Source of the DNA: Cylindrotheca closterium
Taxonomy: Eukaryota > Bacillariophyta > Bacillariophyceae > Bacillariales > Bacillariaceae
Length of the DNA: 43,228 nucleotides
Direction of reading: 5' to 3'
Assembly: GCA_933822405.4 (NCBI GenBank)
Contig: CAKOGP040000768.1
Coordinates: 1 to 43,228, forward strand
The notes beneath the pieces are model-generated. The model was given only the letters and a program-made list of their open reading frames with translations. It made no database searches and had not been told where the DNA came from. The position numbers and the translations under genes were made by a program. This document shows positions 20,388-30,782 of this stretch, in pieces. The number at the start of each line of letters is the position of its first letter. The stretch's first letter is position 1.

Positions 20388-22270
20388 CGTCTACCAAAGG
20401 ATAGCTTCCCAAATGGATGACACCAAGTCAAACTGAGCGTCAGTGGGAGAAAGTGGGCGAGATGGCGGAGAGACCGTCACAAGACTCTGTGGTTAGAGCT
20501 AGGATGGCAGTATTGATGGTATATTGGTTGTAGGTGATGTTTTATCCACATGGCTTCGGTTGACCCAATACAATGGCTTTGGTTGACCCAATACAATTTC
20601 TCGTTGATACAATCGCTTCTTTTCTTTTTTTCATATTTGTGATGCAACGCGGCAGTCATTGCGGCAAACGCTGCATTCTTCATATTGACAGGACTTGCTG
20701 ATATCATAGCAAACATGTTGCGCTGGAAATGATCAGGGTTGAACTGTCCTTCCCATGTGTAGGCTGATTGTGTGAACAAACTTGGTGGCTCTGACTGCAA
20801 ATCAAAAGCATTTCCACTTAAGGTGCTATTGTTGTGCTCCTGACTCTCAGCTTAGAGAGAGCATGCTAGTGCATTGATTTAGCTACTGTTGGACATGATA
20901 GACGGTGATTGATATTGCTATTGGGGTGTATTTACGGGGGTCTGAAGCAGCTGTGAGTAGATGATGGATGATTGATCTTGGGCTGAATATTTGGAAATGA
21001 CTGTTGGCCTTCGATTGCTCTAATGATACATCTGCTCGGGACTTGGCAGTCCAGTCAGTCATGTTATGCATATGACACATCTGAGACAGTAGCCTTGTGC
21101 TTTTGGGGGTTATGGAACTTGTCATAGATTGTCTGTTCCACATGGAAAAAAGGACAAGGATATTGTGTTTTTTATCATCTTTCCATGTGGAGGAGATTAT
21201 GTGTTACATGAGAACCCCTTGTCTTTTTCATGACAAGGAAACTGTCTTTTTGAGGAGAAGAAAATTCTCATTCTTGGAATGTTCCCAATTGATTCTGTCA
21301 CAGAACCATCTGGCCGTGATATCCATCAGATGCATATTCAATTTTTCATTCACAAGTTTTAAATCGAAAGCAGTTGAAACCACAGTTCTTTAACCTCTGA
21401 CCTGCCTCCTGTTCTGCAGTAGTGCCACTGTCCCTCCCCTTTATCACCTGGTAATCCATCACCTTGGGTGATTGTCATCAAAAGTATTTTTGATTGCTGG
21501 ATCCAAGTTGGACGCATTCTTTCCATTAGTAGTAGTACTCCTGTGACTTGAAGATTGGCATCCAACCCTCTTGCCTCGCTTTGTTGTGGTCATACTGATA
21601 GAGGACAAGGATGAGACAAATACACAAAACATTATATGAAATATGTTCTTTGTGGATGACTCTGCTGCTGGTCCTGGCCAAGGTGAAGAGCACCTGCACC
21701 AAGAAAGCAAGATGATGTTAGAAAGTAAAAAGCAGAATGTACATATCAATGTAGTTGGAGAGTGACTTACAATTTGCAGCTTTGCAGCTGTCAGGAGCTG
21801 TAAAGCATCACGTCATATTGTCAGTGCCCACTGGCGCAAAATGTGAATTTTTGGCCAACCCACCCCTAATAAGAAAAATAACAAAAGACAAGACAGTGTT
21901 AGACACACCATGGGGTGTGAGCTGTTTGCTACATTGCAGATGCAGAATTGACTTGTCATTTACACAGCTGTGTAAGAATCATTTGTCGACAGGAGGGTGC
22001 TTCTTGTTTTGCTGGTTGTTGTTTTATGTTTGGAAGCAAAACAAAATCCTGGAGGCAAAACTTCTACAGGACTATGGTAGTCATACTAGTATACAGGGTA
22101 GGGTCTGCAACTGGTGGGACAAGCAGACAAAACAACGTGCCGTAAAGGCTACAGAAGAAACAGAAGTCAACTGAGTCAAACATACCGTTGATTGAGTCTG
22201 CCAAAAAAGGAACATGAATATATGTTGTCAACTGCAACATGGTACGACGCAGAGCTACACAAAAATATAC
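20388..22270 (-). other. No certain gene; weak protein-like minus-strand pieces
   Basis: Minus-strand frames at 21238-21565, 20883-21143 and 20477-20823 have protein-like composition (for example TWEGQFNPDHFQRN and NEKLNMHLMDITARWF) but are interrupted and have no ATG-to-stop structure. They may be one decayed gene. A 24-bp duplication (TTGGTTGACCCAATACAAT words) lies at 20556-20600. No family is recognised. Confidence 0.25.
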
Positions 22271-22395
22271 TAAATAAATAGCTTAATTGTTCACACCCAA
22301 ACACCAAACCCCATCGTACATCTCAGTTTTCATGTGCACACACAAAAATTAGTAAGCAAAGTTTCCCTGGGAAAAGAAGACAGGCCACTTTGCAG
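22271..22395 (+). repeat. Dispersed repeat, copy B (short form)
   Basis: Matches copy C (30497-30621) across the whole length: TAAATAGCTTAA, ACACCCAAACACCAAACCCC, GTACATCTCAGTTTTCATG, TAGTAAGCAAAG, and AAGAAGACAGGCCACTTTGC. Similarity stops just after TTTGCAGAC in both, whereas copies A and D continue. Confidence 0.8.
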
Positions 22396-22721
22396 ACCAT
22401 GTAAGTAGATAATTGTACCTTCATACATGACATTGGACTGGCATGCGTGCCTTTTGTAGACTTTAGTACATAAAGTACCAGTAGTTTTGAGTCCAACAAG
22501 CTGGTTTGCCAAGCTTGAAGGATGGATGGGCTGGTGGTAGGGGCTGTTTCAAAGGGACAACCGTGACAACAATGCTGTCAGACCCAGTGATGGGACGGAC
22601 AGTAGCGCAAAGAACATCGTTGGGGAGAGGGTGGAGGAAGGTGAAGGCAATGGTGCAAAGCAACATGACAGGTTGCCCCAAGGCGGTGGAAGAGGCCTGT
22701 AGTGGGTGACAGCAATCAATT
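22396..22721 (-). other. Possible LINE tail region, no gene certain
   Basis: A minus-strand frame (22463-22681) includes FLHPLPNDVLCATVRPITG and is protein-like, but it is short and unrecognised. It may be the last part of the LINE or unrelated. Confidence 0.25.
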
Positions 22722-23413
22722 TCAATTCTCCAGAGAATCAGTCCAGTGACTCAATGGCTGTTGGATTGGGTGATGTGGCCAATTGCAGGCAAGCAGGGCT
22801 TGGGATAAAGTGGTCTGCCACAAGTCCCAGTGTTGGCAGGATGGGCGAATGGTCCGTGGCCATTGGTATGGCAAGCAACAGCACTCATCACTGATTCCAT
22901 TCCAAGCGGCACAATGAATAAACCTGCCATCAGCAGTGACAATGTTGGACACTGTGCATACCTGAAGGAAGATTCGGCACCAATTGAGCCAGAGGAGATC
23001 ATCTTGGTCAACCTCTAGGTTGAGGAAGAGATCCACCAGCAGAGAATTGTCCTTAGAGCAATGTGATAAGGCTGGGGAGTACCAAGCGACATAGATGTCC
23101 AGACCCTCAAGTTCATGCCACACTGTTTCATCCACAGGTCGGAAGCTAAGATGGCCGTGTTGTTGTAGACTTGTTGCAAGATTGCAAAGGATGTCCCCGT
23201 TTCTAGTTGATGGGCTTGGAAGTTGGCCTCCATGTAGTCACCAGTCTTGCTCCTGTTGGCCATATGTTGGAGCAACATCTTGAGATGTTTAAACACTTGA
23301 CAACCAAACGGATGTGGGAGTCCAAGACCCTGATAGGACAGTGGAGCAAACAAGACAGACTCCGGCCTTTTGGCAGGCACACCTGAAGTACTGGAGACAT
23401 AATGTCTGTCCAT
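22722..23413 (-). pseudogene. LINE C-terminal (thumb and beyond) region
   Basis: Two frames continue the RT: one holds FAILQQVYNNTAILASDLW, the other holds DQDDLLWLNWCR, WNGISDECCC and HWDLWQ. A one-base shift near 23110 separates them. The order and orientation fit the end of the LINE protein. No CCHC knuckle was found here, unlike the copy at 19-20.4 kb, so the two may be different subfamilies. Confidence 0.5.
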
Positions 23414-25064
23414 TGCTGTGCATCAAAGGTGGTTAGTACCATGGGATATTCCAATTTCTTCATGATGGTCAACCTGATGAGGGGGAGGACGTCATATTTG
23501 TGAAGAAGGTTGGGCCAAAGCTGTTCTGCCCAATCCTTGGCTTTAGCTAGCAGCTGATCCTCATCAGCCTTAAGGTTTTCCAAAGGGGCAAGCATCACCC
23601 CCAGAGTGCGTTCAGAGTCGTCTGGTTTGAGGCAACGCAGGGATTTGGCAGCACCTGATAGACCTTGGATTTGGAGGTCAAAGTCTGGGGCAACTGCTTT
23701 TTTACCACAAAATTTCCATGTACCTATGCGTGAGTCCCAATCAAAATGAATGAGCCACCAGAAAGACTTCTTGGGGTTGGTCGCGCCTCCAGTAGCTCGG
23801 ATTCCCCCACCCCACAGGGTAGCGGTGTCCTGCACGAATGCACATATGGCTTCACCCAAGTGATGGACTGTATTTCCAGCCTCAATGACGTGGGCGTTGT
23901 TGACAAAGCAGAAGCATTGGGATGTGACCAATTGTGACTCCAGTGCTGACAGGCACTCAAAGCCATAACCCATTGCTTCCGTCATGGTAATGAGAACGGA
24001 GCTCACAGAGATCCATATAGGAGGTCCTGCCCCGTTACCCTGTCCACAGCCTTGGGAGGGGATAACAGAAGGCGGCTTGAAGCTACGTTCTTAATTGGCA
24101 AAACCTGGCCGGACCCAATGCGTTGCTGACAAGAGCATGTTGAACATGGAGGATAGGACCCTTCATGTCAGCCCAAACCGGAGCATTATAATGATTGCCA
24201 CCCAATGAACAACATGATCAAAGCAGGATTTGGCATCATTAGAGATCCACCTGGTCGTGCTTCATTGGAGAATCAACAAGTCCCAGACCAGACGTTTGGA
24301 CAGGGCCAGATCGATTGCCTGGTGGCGTTTCCGAGAACCGCATTGACTCTCCGGAATCGAGGAGTGTTCCTTGGAATATCGCATGGCCGCGCCACCCGCT
24401 TAATTGTTGTTTACCTGTGCCTCCAAGTTCATTAACTGAATAGTGCGCATTTTTGACAGCCAGAAGTCGCCTGCCTTTTTCTCAATTGCAAAATTTATCA
24501 GGTTCTGCCAATTTGTGGGGACGAATCCTGTTGCCAAAGGAAATATTGCGAAAAAGGGCATCGCAAGAGGCAACAACTGGTGACTGGGAGGATAGGACTC
24601 TCCATGTCAGCCCAAACCTGAGCATTGCAATGATTGCCACCAAGTGAACAGCACGATCAAAGAAGGATTTGGCGTCATTAGAGATCCACCCAGCCGCCAT
24701 CGTTGGAGCATCAAGAGGTCCCATACCAGACGCTTACACAGAGCCAGGGCAATAGCTTGATGGTGTTTCCGAGAGCCGCACTGACCATCTGGGATCAAGG
24801 TTTTTGTTGTTTGCCTGTGCCTTCAAGTTCATTAACTGAATAGTGCGCCTTTTTGACAGCTGGAAGTCGCCTGCTTTTTTCTTAATTGCAAAATCCTAAG
24901 TTCTGCCAATATGAGTGGACGAATCCAGTTGCCAAGGGAATATTGCAAAACAGAGCATCACAGTAGGCAATAAGTGGTGACTGGGCAGCTGCCTTGAAGT
25001 GGCCGTTGTGAAACCCATGGGGTTCAGAACCCCTGTCCTCTGGATTCCGGGACCAGAAGTACAT
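23203..25064 (-). pseudogene. LINE reverse transcriptase with mutated catalytic motif
   Basis: Recognisable parts in order: SRNPEDRGSEPHGFHNGHFK and IPLATGF (N-terminal), KMRTIQLMN, DGQCGSRKHHQAI (fingers), SNDAKSFFD (motif A, 24656-24679), QGCGQGNGAGPPIW (motif B, 24013-24054), CFCFVNNAHVIEAG (motif C, FVNN at 23896-23907), and ATGGATNPKKSFWW (motif D region). Motif C should carry two Asp; both are Asn here, so polymerase activity is lost even without the frameshifts. The 267-codon piece covering motif C to the thumb is open. A tandem duplication sits between the finger and N-terminal parts. Confidence 0.75.
24153..24985 (-). repeat. Tandem duplication inside the LINE RT (units ~437 and ~395 bp)
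   Basis: Unit 1 (about 24153-24589) and unit 2 (about 24590-24985) share, in the same order, GGAGGATAGGAC, CATGTCAGCCCAAACC, GAGCATT, TTAGAGATCCACC, TTCATTAACTGAATAGTGCG, TTTTTGACAGC and GAAGTCGCCTGC. They have diverged, so the duplication is not recent. Confidence 0.75.
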
Positions 25065-25948
25065 GTAATTGGAGGTCGTAACCTCAAGGTGTATGGGTGA
25101 ATGATCCTTGTGAAATTGGCAATGGGAAAAGAGGCTGCAGTAGAAGGGTCGAGCAGAGCGGGAAAGGAGTAATGCCCTTTCAAGAGTGCAATAGAATTTG
25201 ATTTGGCCTTAGCTCCGCTGAAAGCTGTATACAAGGGTTCTGCCATAGGTGGGGTCATATGTGGAGCTCGCGTCTGGTCGTACTGTGCTGCATTTTCTTG
25301 CATACAACCTTCTTCTACCAGAGCACAATTAGTGATAGTACGCTGCCGCATAGTGCCATCTTGTAACGTTTCTTCAATCTGGATAGCCTGCAAACCCCCG
25401 GTAGATCCCTTTTGTTGGGCGCAACAACGGCGTCTCGCCTCCTCTTGTTCCTTCATTTGTTGTAACCAAAGGAATCGATTGTGGGCCTTCTCGGATTTCC
25501 ATTTCTTCTTCTTTGCGTCCTTTGTCTGAGCCGTAAGAAATTCCTGTAGCCTGATGTCGGGCTTGCTTATAAGCCCGACGTTCAGTTGACAATGCCTCCT
25601 CAAATTCATCAGTTGTCTTTGCCCATGGGTTGCGTAGCCTTGTCTTCTTCATCAGACTCCGGACTTTGCGTGAGCTCACCCAGCAGCGTAGATGTCCTTT
25701 AAGGAGGAGCTTCCAGAGACGAACGTTTCCAGCTGAGGTAGTGCGACAATTGGCCTCAGCAAGCCGCCGTACCATGTACATCTGCTGATGGAGGCGGCTA
25801 TATTTGCGTTCTAACGCAGGTGACATCTGGCGTTCATTGTTTTCAATGCGCTGATTTAGCCTGGTAAGGCAAAAAGGGATGTCGTACTCCCTGTGACCCA
25901 AGTGAACCAGTTGGAGATATTGACTAAACAACCGCTTATCCAAGAGAG

Positions 25949-26875
25949 CTAGTTTGCGAGGTTTGAAGGTAGACTCCTTGTGTTCAAGTCAATATCAATC
26001 CATAGAGCCCTATGATCTGCCTCAACAAACTTGCGGAATGCGTAGTAACCATTAGCAAGAACCGGAACACCCGAGTTGGTAAAGATCCCATCAATAGCAA
26101 CATTGCTTTGATTTTGTTGGTGAGTAGCCGTTGGTGGGTGCCGTTTCAAAATCGCCTACTCCAGTCCGCAGTCCCGGAACCGCTAGTATATGGATTCCAG
26201 GGAGTAAACCAAAAGGTCTTCATTAGCATTGATCCCCAGCAGCACTTCACAACCTCCGTCCCTCCACTTTTGAATTTGTTTGCATAAGTTGTCGACAAAT
26301 GCTTTGCGCGGATTAACCTTACATTTTTAGAGTTAAAATAGAGACGTTGTTGGGCCCAAACTGTTGATTCCCCAGTACCTTCTCTGTTTATATGCCAAGA
26401 CCACCACTAAATTATGTGAAATTGGGCGTTGGACCACCTCATTTATATCAATCACAGAGCCCAAGTGGTCATCGTCCCCTCCCATCACCAGCTTCTTCCC
26501 TTGAAGACGGACATAAGCCCAACGTCCCAGCCCTGTCAAATTGCTACCACCTTCCTTAGCTTGGTGCAAGATCTGGCTGAGCACTGTTGCAATACATCCT
26601 CCCCACTGAAAAGCTGTAATCGCTGATGATTGTGAGTGCTGTTTATTATATGCAACCGCCAATTAGAAACCTTTCTGTTTTGCCTTCATCATCGCCTACG
26701 CCTTCTATTGCTCCATCCATGACCCTCTGCGATAGAGGGCCAATACGTTTTGGCCTCTGCCAACAACGGGATTCCCACTTGTTCATCTTTCAACCAGGAG
26801 TTGATCTGCCGCTGTTTCAAATGGTCACCTTCCTCCAGGACACCGTTGACACTCTGGAAGGTAACGCAAGTAGCT
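25949..26875 (-). pseudogene. APE-type (EEP) endonuclease region of the LINE
   Basis: Pieces in different frames fit the endonuclease/exonuclease/phosphatase fold in order: SVNGVLEEGDHLKQRQIN with the N-terminal Asn-Gly, LLAEAKTYW with a candidate catalytic Glu, a middle part with GLGRWAYVRLQGKK and a VVVLAYK strand, VAIDGIFTNSG (IDGIF codons 26081-26095), and ADHRALWIDID (codons begin 26020), which corresponds to the C-terminal SDH motif. At least four stops or shifts interrupt it. In LINEs this domain nicks the target DNA. Here it cannot be made as one protein. Confidence 0.65.
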
Positions 26876-27263
26876 AGTTAAGAGCGACAGCGATGATTGT
26901 CACCAAGGCAGTCTCCTGCTGGAAGAGAACGTAAATATTTGGCAAGTGAAGTGTGGGAAACAACGCTGGATGGGCCACTAATTTGAGATCTTCTGCCTGC
27001 ACGCCGTGACCTGGCACCAGGCGACCTGGGTCCTCTCATGACCCTGCCGAGGAGCAATGAACCCCCGACCGAGAAAGCAATTGCTTTGGTGGAGGCTTTT
27101 GATCATCCAAGGTGCAAGCCCTGTTAGCAGAAATGCCGGAATTGCCTTTCTTCTTTTTGGGTGGCATGGTAGGCTCCAGAGGATCTGGTAAGACCTTGCG
27201 GTTGCTGGAAGATTGGGAGAAAATTGCCAGTGGTTGGCAGTCTAGCGCTGCAGAGCTTCAAAC

Positions 27264-27600
27264 TTAGCCTGTAAAGCAGCGGTAGCGGCTCTCTGGCTGT
27301 TGAGTTAAAGCCTCCTCTTTTGCTGCCAGAGCGTGGTTGCAAGCTTCAATTTTAATAAAGGCGTCCTCAAGTTGTTGTTCCCGCTCCTGCATCTCATCAA
27401 ACATTCCTGTAACTGTCTTCTTGTCATCAATGTCCTTAGCATTGGCCATATCCATATCAATGGAGAGCTGATCCTGGTAAATGCGTAGGAAGTTCTCAAA
27501 AGATGGTCGCCCTACATAAGCATAGACCTTGCAAGCCCTTGCAATTCACAATTGTTGACATGCAGAGAAAGCTTTTAGATTCTCAGTTACCGTGGCGTTA
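27264..27600 (-). pseudogene. Possible Copia gag-pre-integrase remnant with coiled coil
   Basis: A minus-strand frame reads ARACKVYAYVGRPSFENFLR, DMANAKDID, then a Glu/Gln-rich helix (EMQEREQQLEDAFIKIEA). The GRPS...F..I ... DI..A layout resembles the region before the integrase in Copia elements I associate with diatoms, but the coiled coil after it does not fit. It lies downstream of the gag-like remnant on the same strand. The identification is tentative. Confidence 0.3.
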
Positions 27601-27780
27601 AGTATTTTGTGTGTTGGGCGTTTGATGTTTGACAAAACTTTTACGCTCTCAGGGAAACGCTTAAACGTCTCACTTCAATCGTCTTCAGGATCAAAATAGA
27701 ATAGTTCGGTCCCGGAGGGGCGAAAATGCACCTTTCTGCGCGTTCAACCAGTACCATTGCGTAGGCAATGCACCGTGAAG

Positions 27781-28936
27781 CTACGTGACTGACAAGAGTT
27801 CAATGTCACATGGTGCGCGTCCAGGAGGTCCCGGAACAAAATGTTGTTTGCGAGGCAATCCGGATGGAAGGCAACCCATTTTTGAAGGAAAGGCAAGTAT
27901 CTTTCTATTGTTGCTGTGATCGTTCCTCCAGATGTATGAATGGTCGTCGGTTGTCATGCTTGTCATATTCCTCGTAGGTAGAGAGCATTGCAGAAAATTG
28001 TAACTGTGGTTGCCGTATCCAGTAGGATCCACACCAAGTCGATCAACCACGCATATATTGTTGTTATTACTATGTTTCTTGTGCTTCCGAACATATTCTC
28101 CAAGCATCGAGTATGCATCCGCAAGTGTTTCAGGATAGCAAACTAGTTTTGACGACGCGTCATTCCGCAAATCCGTCACACAATCTCTGAACCGCTTCCT
28201 GTCGGCATTGGCCAAGACCAGGCACACAAGCAATGCTTGGTTGGCTGATGCAGTTGTGCCGTTTGCAGTCGTCCAGGTGTCCTCTTTTGTTGTCAGATCA
28301 CCTCCAAGACTGTTAAAGGTAGGGTACCGTGCCTTGAAATCGTCGCAGTAGTCGTCCAGTGTGCCGTTGAGCTGCTTGTATTGCACTAGGTCTAGGAGTG
28401 CCTCCGCTCTCGCTTGGGGCTGGAAAGCCAATAGGTTGCCTTCTACACATAGAACATTCGCATTTTCAAGTAGGGCAATGCAATTGTGGGTGCTGTCAGC
28501 CTTGTCGTAGAAAGGCAACTGCTGTAGATGGGCTTGTAGCTTAGGAGAACACTGGGCCGGCCGCTTTTTCAGACTCATAGAGTAGCAAAGCCTTCACATC
28601 ATTCTTGTTGGTTGCAGGCTAGATGGGGACTGGGGGTTCCCATGATGGGTCCATCTCCTTCAAGTAGGTCTTGGCCCATAGCTTGGCAGCACCCACAGAA
28701 ACCTCTCGGCCAATATAGTCCTTCAATGCCATGTAAAATCGTTCATATTGGGCGGCAGATCCTCGATTCCTTTTGTGTGGGAACTGGAGCACCGCACCAC
28801 CCATCTCTTCAATATCTCCCTTGAAAATCTCCTTTCTCTTCTTATTGTCATTTCTGCCCGCATTGTTTGCAGCTCCATGTCTGGGCTGATCATTGCCTTT
28901 GCTCGTGCCAGCTGTGGAAGTCTGAGCGGCAGTCAT
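27781..28936 (-). pseudogene. Copia-like gag remnant
   Basis: The first ATG (28936) begins MTAAQTSTAGTSKGNDQPRH, followed by a basic Asn/Lys stretch, EEMGGAVLQFPHK, and a helical YERFYMALKDYIG. An in-frame TAG at about 28620 and a shift near 28570 follow. The next frame has LLDLVQYKQLNGTLDDYCDD, LVLANADRKRFRDCVTDLRN, and YPETLADAYSMLGEYVRKHK. The ...ADxxRF..ligments..N....YP.tl.eAy.mL order is that of Copia gag proteins in diatoms. The frame closes at 27781. No protease, integrase or RT of this element is certain in the window. Confidence 0.6.
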
Positions 28937-29202
28937 ATTCTGACGGGTTTCTCTGATGAGGAGGGAAATAAATATCAAAACAAAATAAAAGTGTCACTAA
29001 AACAGATGGCTCTGGCGCGCTGTTCCTTTGCTATGTCCGCCGCAATGTAATGCTCTTAGTAGGCTTGCACCCTGGATCTAGCCAGGTCCCTATGGATGGT
29101 GAGTCCGCGAGCAGTGCTGTTTACGATTGACTGTGCCTGTGGGCAGAGTAGGTAACCAACCATTGGTTTGTCAACAAAAACCTGTTTTCAATCCAGGTAA
29201 TA
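28937..29202. other. Spacer, no gene seen
   Basis: Lies between the divergent gag remnant and the recombinase remnant. Nothing is recognisable. Confidence 0.4.
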
Positions 29203-30049
29203 TTGGAGGCCAATAATATGTCAGCAGACAAAAAGGTCATCTACCAATCCTACCGCCCAACCTACAAATTGACCTTTCAGTTGTATGCAAAGGGGATGGT
29301 AGCACGTTTGGGTGACCACACTTGCCCTTCAGTAGCCCTCTTGGATCGCCATGTTCGTTTCCTGGATTCTGCCCTTGCAAAAACGTTCTTGGATGCCAAG
29401 AACGACTTCCAACGCCGCAAGCTGTCTCTTGCAGGTCTTGCTAATCTTACCCTTTGGCTCGGATGGCTCCAATCCTCAGAGTGTTTTGGTCTCAACTGGG
29501 AGGACTGCTCCCTTGTGGAGCCTGCTGATCATGCAGGTGAGGATCTTCCACCCAACTGCAGTATGGTCATGTTTTGACTCAATCCTGTCACCAAGTCAGA
29601 CCGCGCCCGGATGGCTGATGTCATTATCGCTTATACCACGCAATCGGGATTCTTGATTGAAAAATGATTTTGTCGGGCACGAAGATACCGGGCCCGACCT
29701 ACAGGGCCCGTTTTCCACTTCGACCTCCCACTTCTTTTGGTTCACCTACTTGTACCCAAGTCTCCACAAACAACGCAACAATGGAGACCCTCTTCTCCGG
29801 CCATATGACGGCACTCCTGGCAACTCCATTGAAAGCCGCTTTTGGTCCCTTCACTGCTACCGCCGCGGGGGCCGCACCCACGTCTCACGCAGCAACATAT
29901 GCGGCGGCGCCCGTCTCACGATTGCCTCCAAAACCATTGTCTATGAACACGGCTGCTGGTGTCTACGCCGCGCCAACGAAGATGTCGCCGCCACCTACCA
30001 CAAATGGAAGCCCTGTATCCGGGTCAAACTAACTCTTTACTGCCATTAA
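29203..30049 (+). pseudogene. Tyrosine recombinase remnant (Crypton/DIRS-like)
   Basis: The first frame gives SADKKVIYQSYRPTYKLTF, a helical region, and LANLTLWLGWLQSSECFGLN, which fits the first conserved box but has Gln where the catalytic Arg is expected. A TGA at 29575-29577 is followed in frame by LNPVTKSDRARMADVIIAYT. A second frame (from about 29657) has RFWSLHCYRRGGRTHVSR with H-x-x-R (His codon 29852, Arg codon 29861), VYEHGCW for the next His/Trp box, and a Tyr in ATYHKW as candidate nucleophile. It ends VKLTLYCH at 30047-30049. Tyrosine recombinases move Cryptons and DIRS elements; no RT of the DIRS type is adjacent. The remnant is inactive. Confidence 0.55.
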
Positions 30050-30129
30050 TATGGCAGCGCTTTGGGGGAAGAAAACCTGGTTGGTTGGAGTCGTAAGTGA
30101 TGTTTGGCCAAGTGGGAAAGAAATGGACG

Positions 30130-30159
30130 CAGGATCGTACCCTTTGGGGTACGATCCTG
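30130..30159. repeat. Perfect hairpin, 13-bp stem and 4-nt loop
   Basis: CAGGATCGTACCC (30130-30142) and GGGTACGATCCTG (30147-30159) are exact reverse complements around TTTG. It lies about 80 bp after the recombinase stop and could be a transcript-end structure or an element terminus. Confidence 0.85.
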
Positions 30160-30350
30160 TGGAGACTTCAGCCTACATACTCCTCAAGATTAACCTCATC
30201 AAGTGTAGCGCTGGTGCCTCACCCGGATCTGAAACCAGAAGCCTGCATGGGCTAGGACAATATCTAGCCACCAATTATGATACAAATAAACAACTCCCAG
30301 CCGTGTCTCATGCATGCGCTGGCATTTCTTGCAACTAAACTCCATGTGGA

Positions 30351-30413
30351 ATCAATCAATCAATCAATCAGTCAATCAATTATTTAAGACCTCCACGGAA
30401 TGAATGAATGAAT
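30351..30413. repeat. AATC and TGAA microsatellites
   Basis: About seven AATC units with one AGTC variant, then after 20 bp three TGAA units. Simple repeats, likely variable in length. Confidence 0.8.
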
Positions 30414-30496
30414 AGACAAGGTTGAGCTAGTCGGAAATAAAACGACCAAATTTGGGTTGTATTAAGGCTCCACACAATGTGACAAAAAACATTAAT

Positions 30497-30621
30497 TAAG
30501 TAAATAGCTTAAATTCTGACACCCAAACACCAAACCCCACTGTACATCTCAGTTTTCACGTGCACACCCGCAAAGTAGTAAGCAAAGCTGCCCGGGGAAA
30601 AGAAGACAGGCCACTTTGCAG
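30497..30621 (+). repeat. Dispersed repeat, copy C (short form)
   Basis: Matches copy B along its length and the outer part of copies A and D. It begins TAAGTAAATAGCTTAAATTC and ends GGCCACTTTGCAG. The end point is the same as in copy B. Confidence 0.8.
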
Positions 30622-30627
30622 ACTAAT

Positions 30628-30782
30628 ATTGAGAAGAGCAATATGTATTAATATTTAGTTTTCAAATCAAACCTCACAGTCAACCTTTAATGTTCCAAAT
30701 ATAACAACATTGTCTTTCTCATTCAGTTTACTATGATTGAGAAGAGCAATATGTATTAATAATTAGTTTTCAAATCAAACCT
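30628..30782. repeat. 46-bp direct repeat
   Basis: ATTGAGAAGAGCAATATG through AATCAAACCT occurs at 30628-30673 and again at about 30736-30782, with two or three differences. About 62 bp separate them. It lies at the edge of dispersed repeat copy C. Confidence 0.8.

Larger units (their letters stand above)
22722..27167 (-). mobile_element. Near full-length, inactive APE-type LINE
   Basis: Read on the minus strand, the element has a possible start at ATG 27167 (MPPKKKKGNSG, basic), an apurinic-type endonuclease region (about 26875-25949), a linker with Lys/Arg-rich helices (25943-25374), a reverse transcriptase (25064-23203) and a thumb/C-terminal region (23413-22722). Many stops and frameshifts break it, and the RT region has an internal tandem duplication. 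About 4.4 kb is a usual size for the single large ORF of such elements. The upstream coiled-coil and gag-like pieces (27264-28936) may belong to a different, Copia-like element. No target-site duplication could be assigned. Confidence 0.7.
30050..30496. other. Intergenic with hairpin and microsatellites
   Basis: Contains a perfect 13-bp stem hairpin (30130-30159), an AATC-type microsatellite (30351-30380, one interruption) and a short TGAA repeat (30401-30413). The open frame over this stretch has no motif. Confidence 0.5.

Noticed and set aside
24205..24435. Plus-strand frame as a separate gene
   Set aside because: It is antisense to a recognisable LINE RT segment on the minus strand.
29664..30032. 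Ala/Pro/Thr-rich plus-strand frame
   Set aside because: It overlaps the recombinase frame with H-x-x-R and Tyr boxes, which explains the sequence better.
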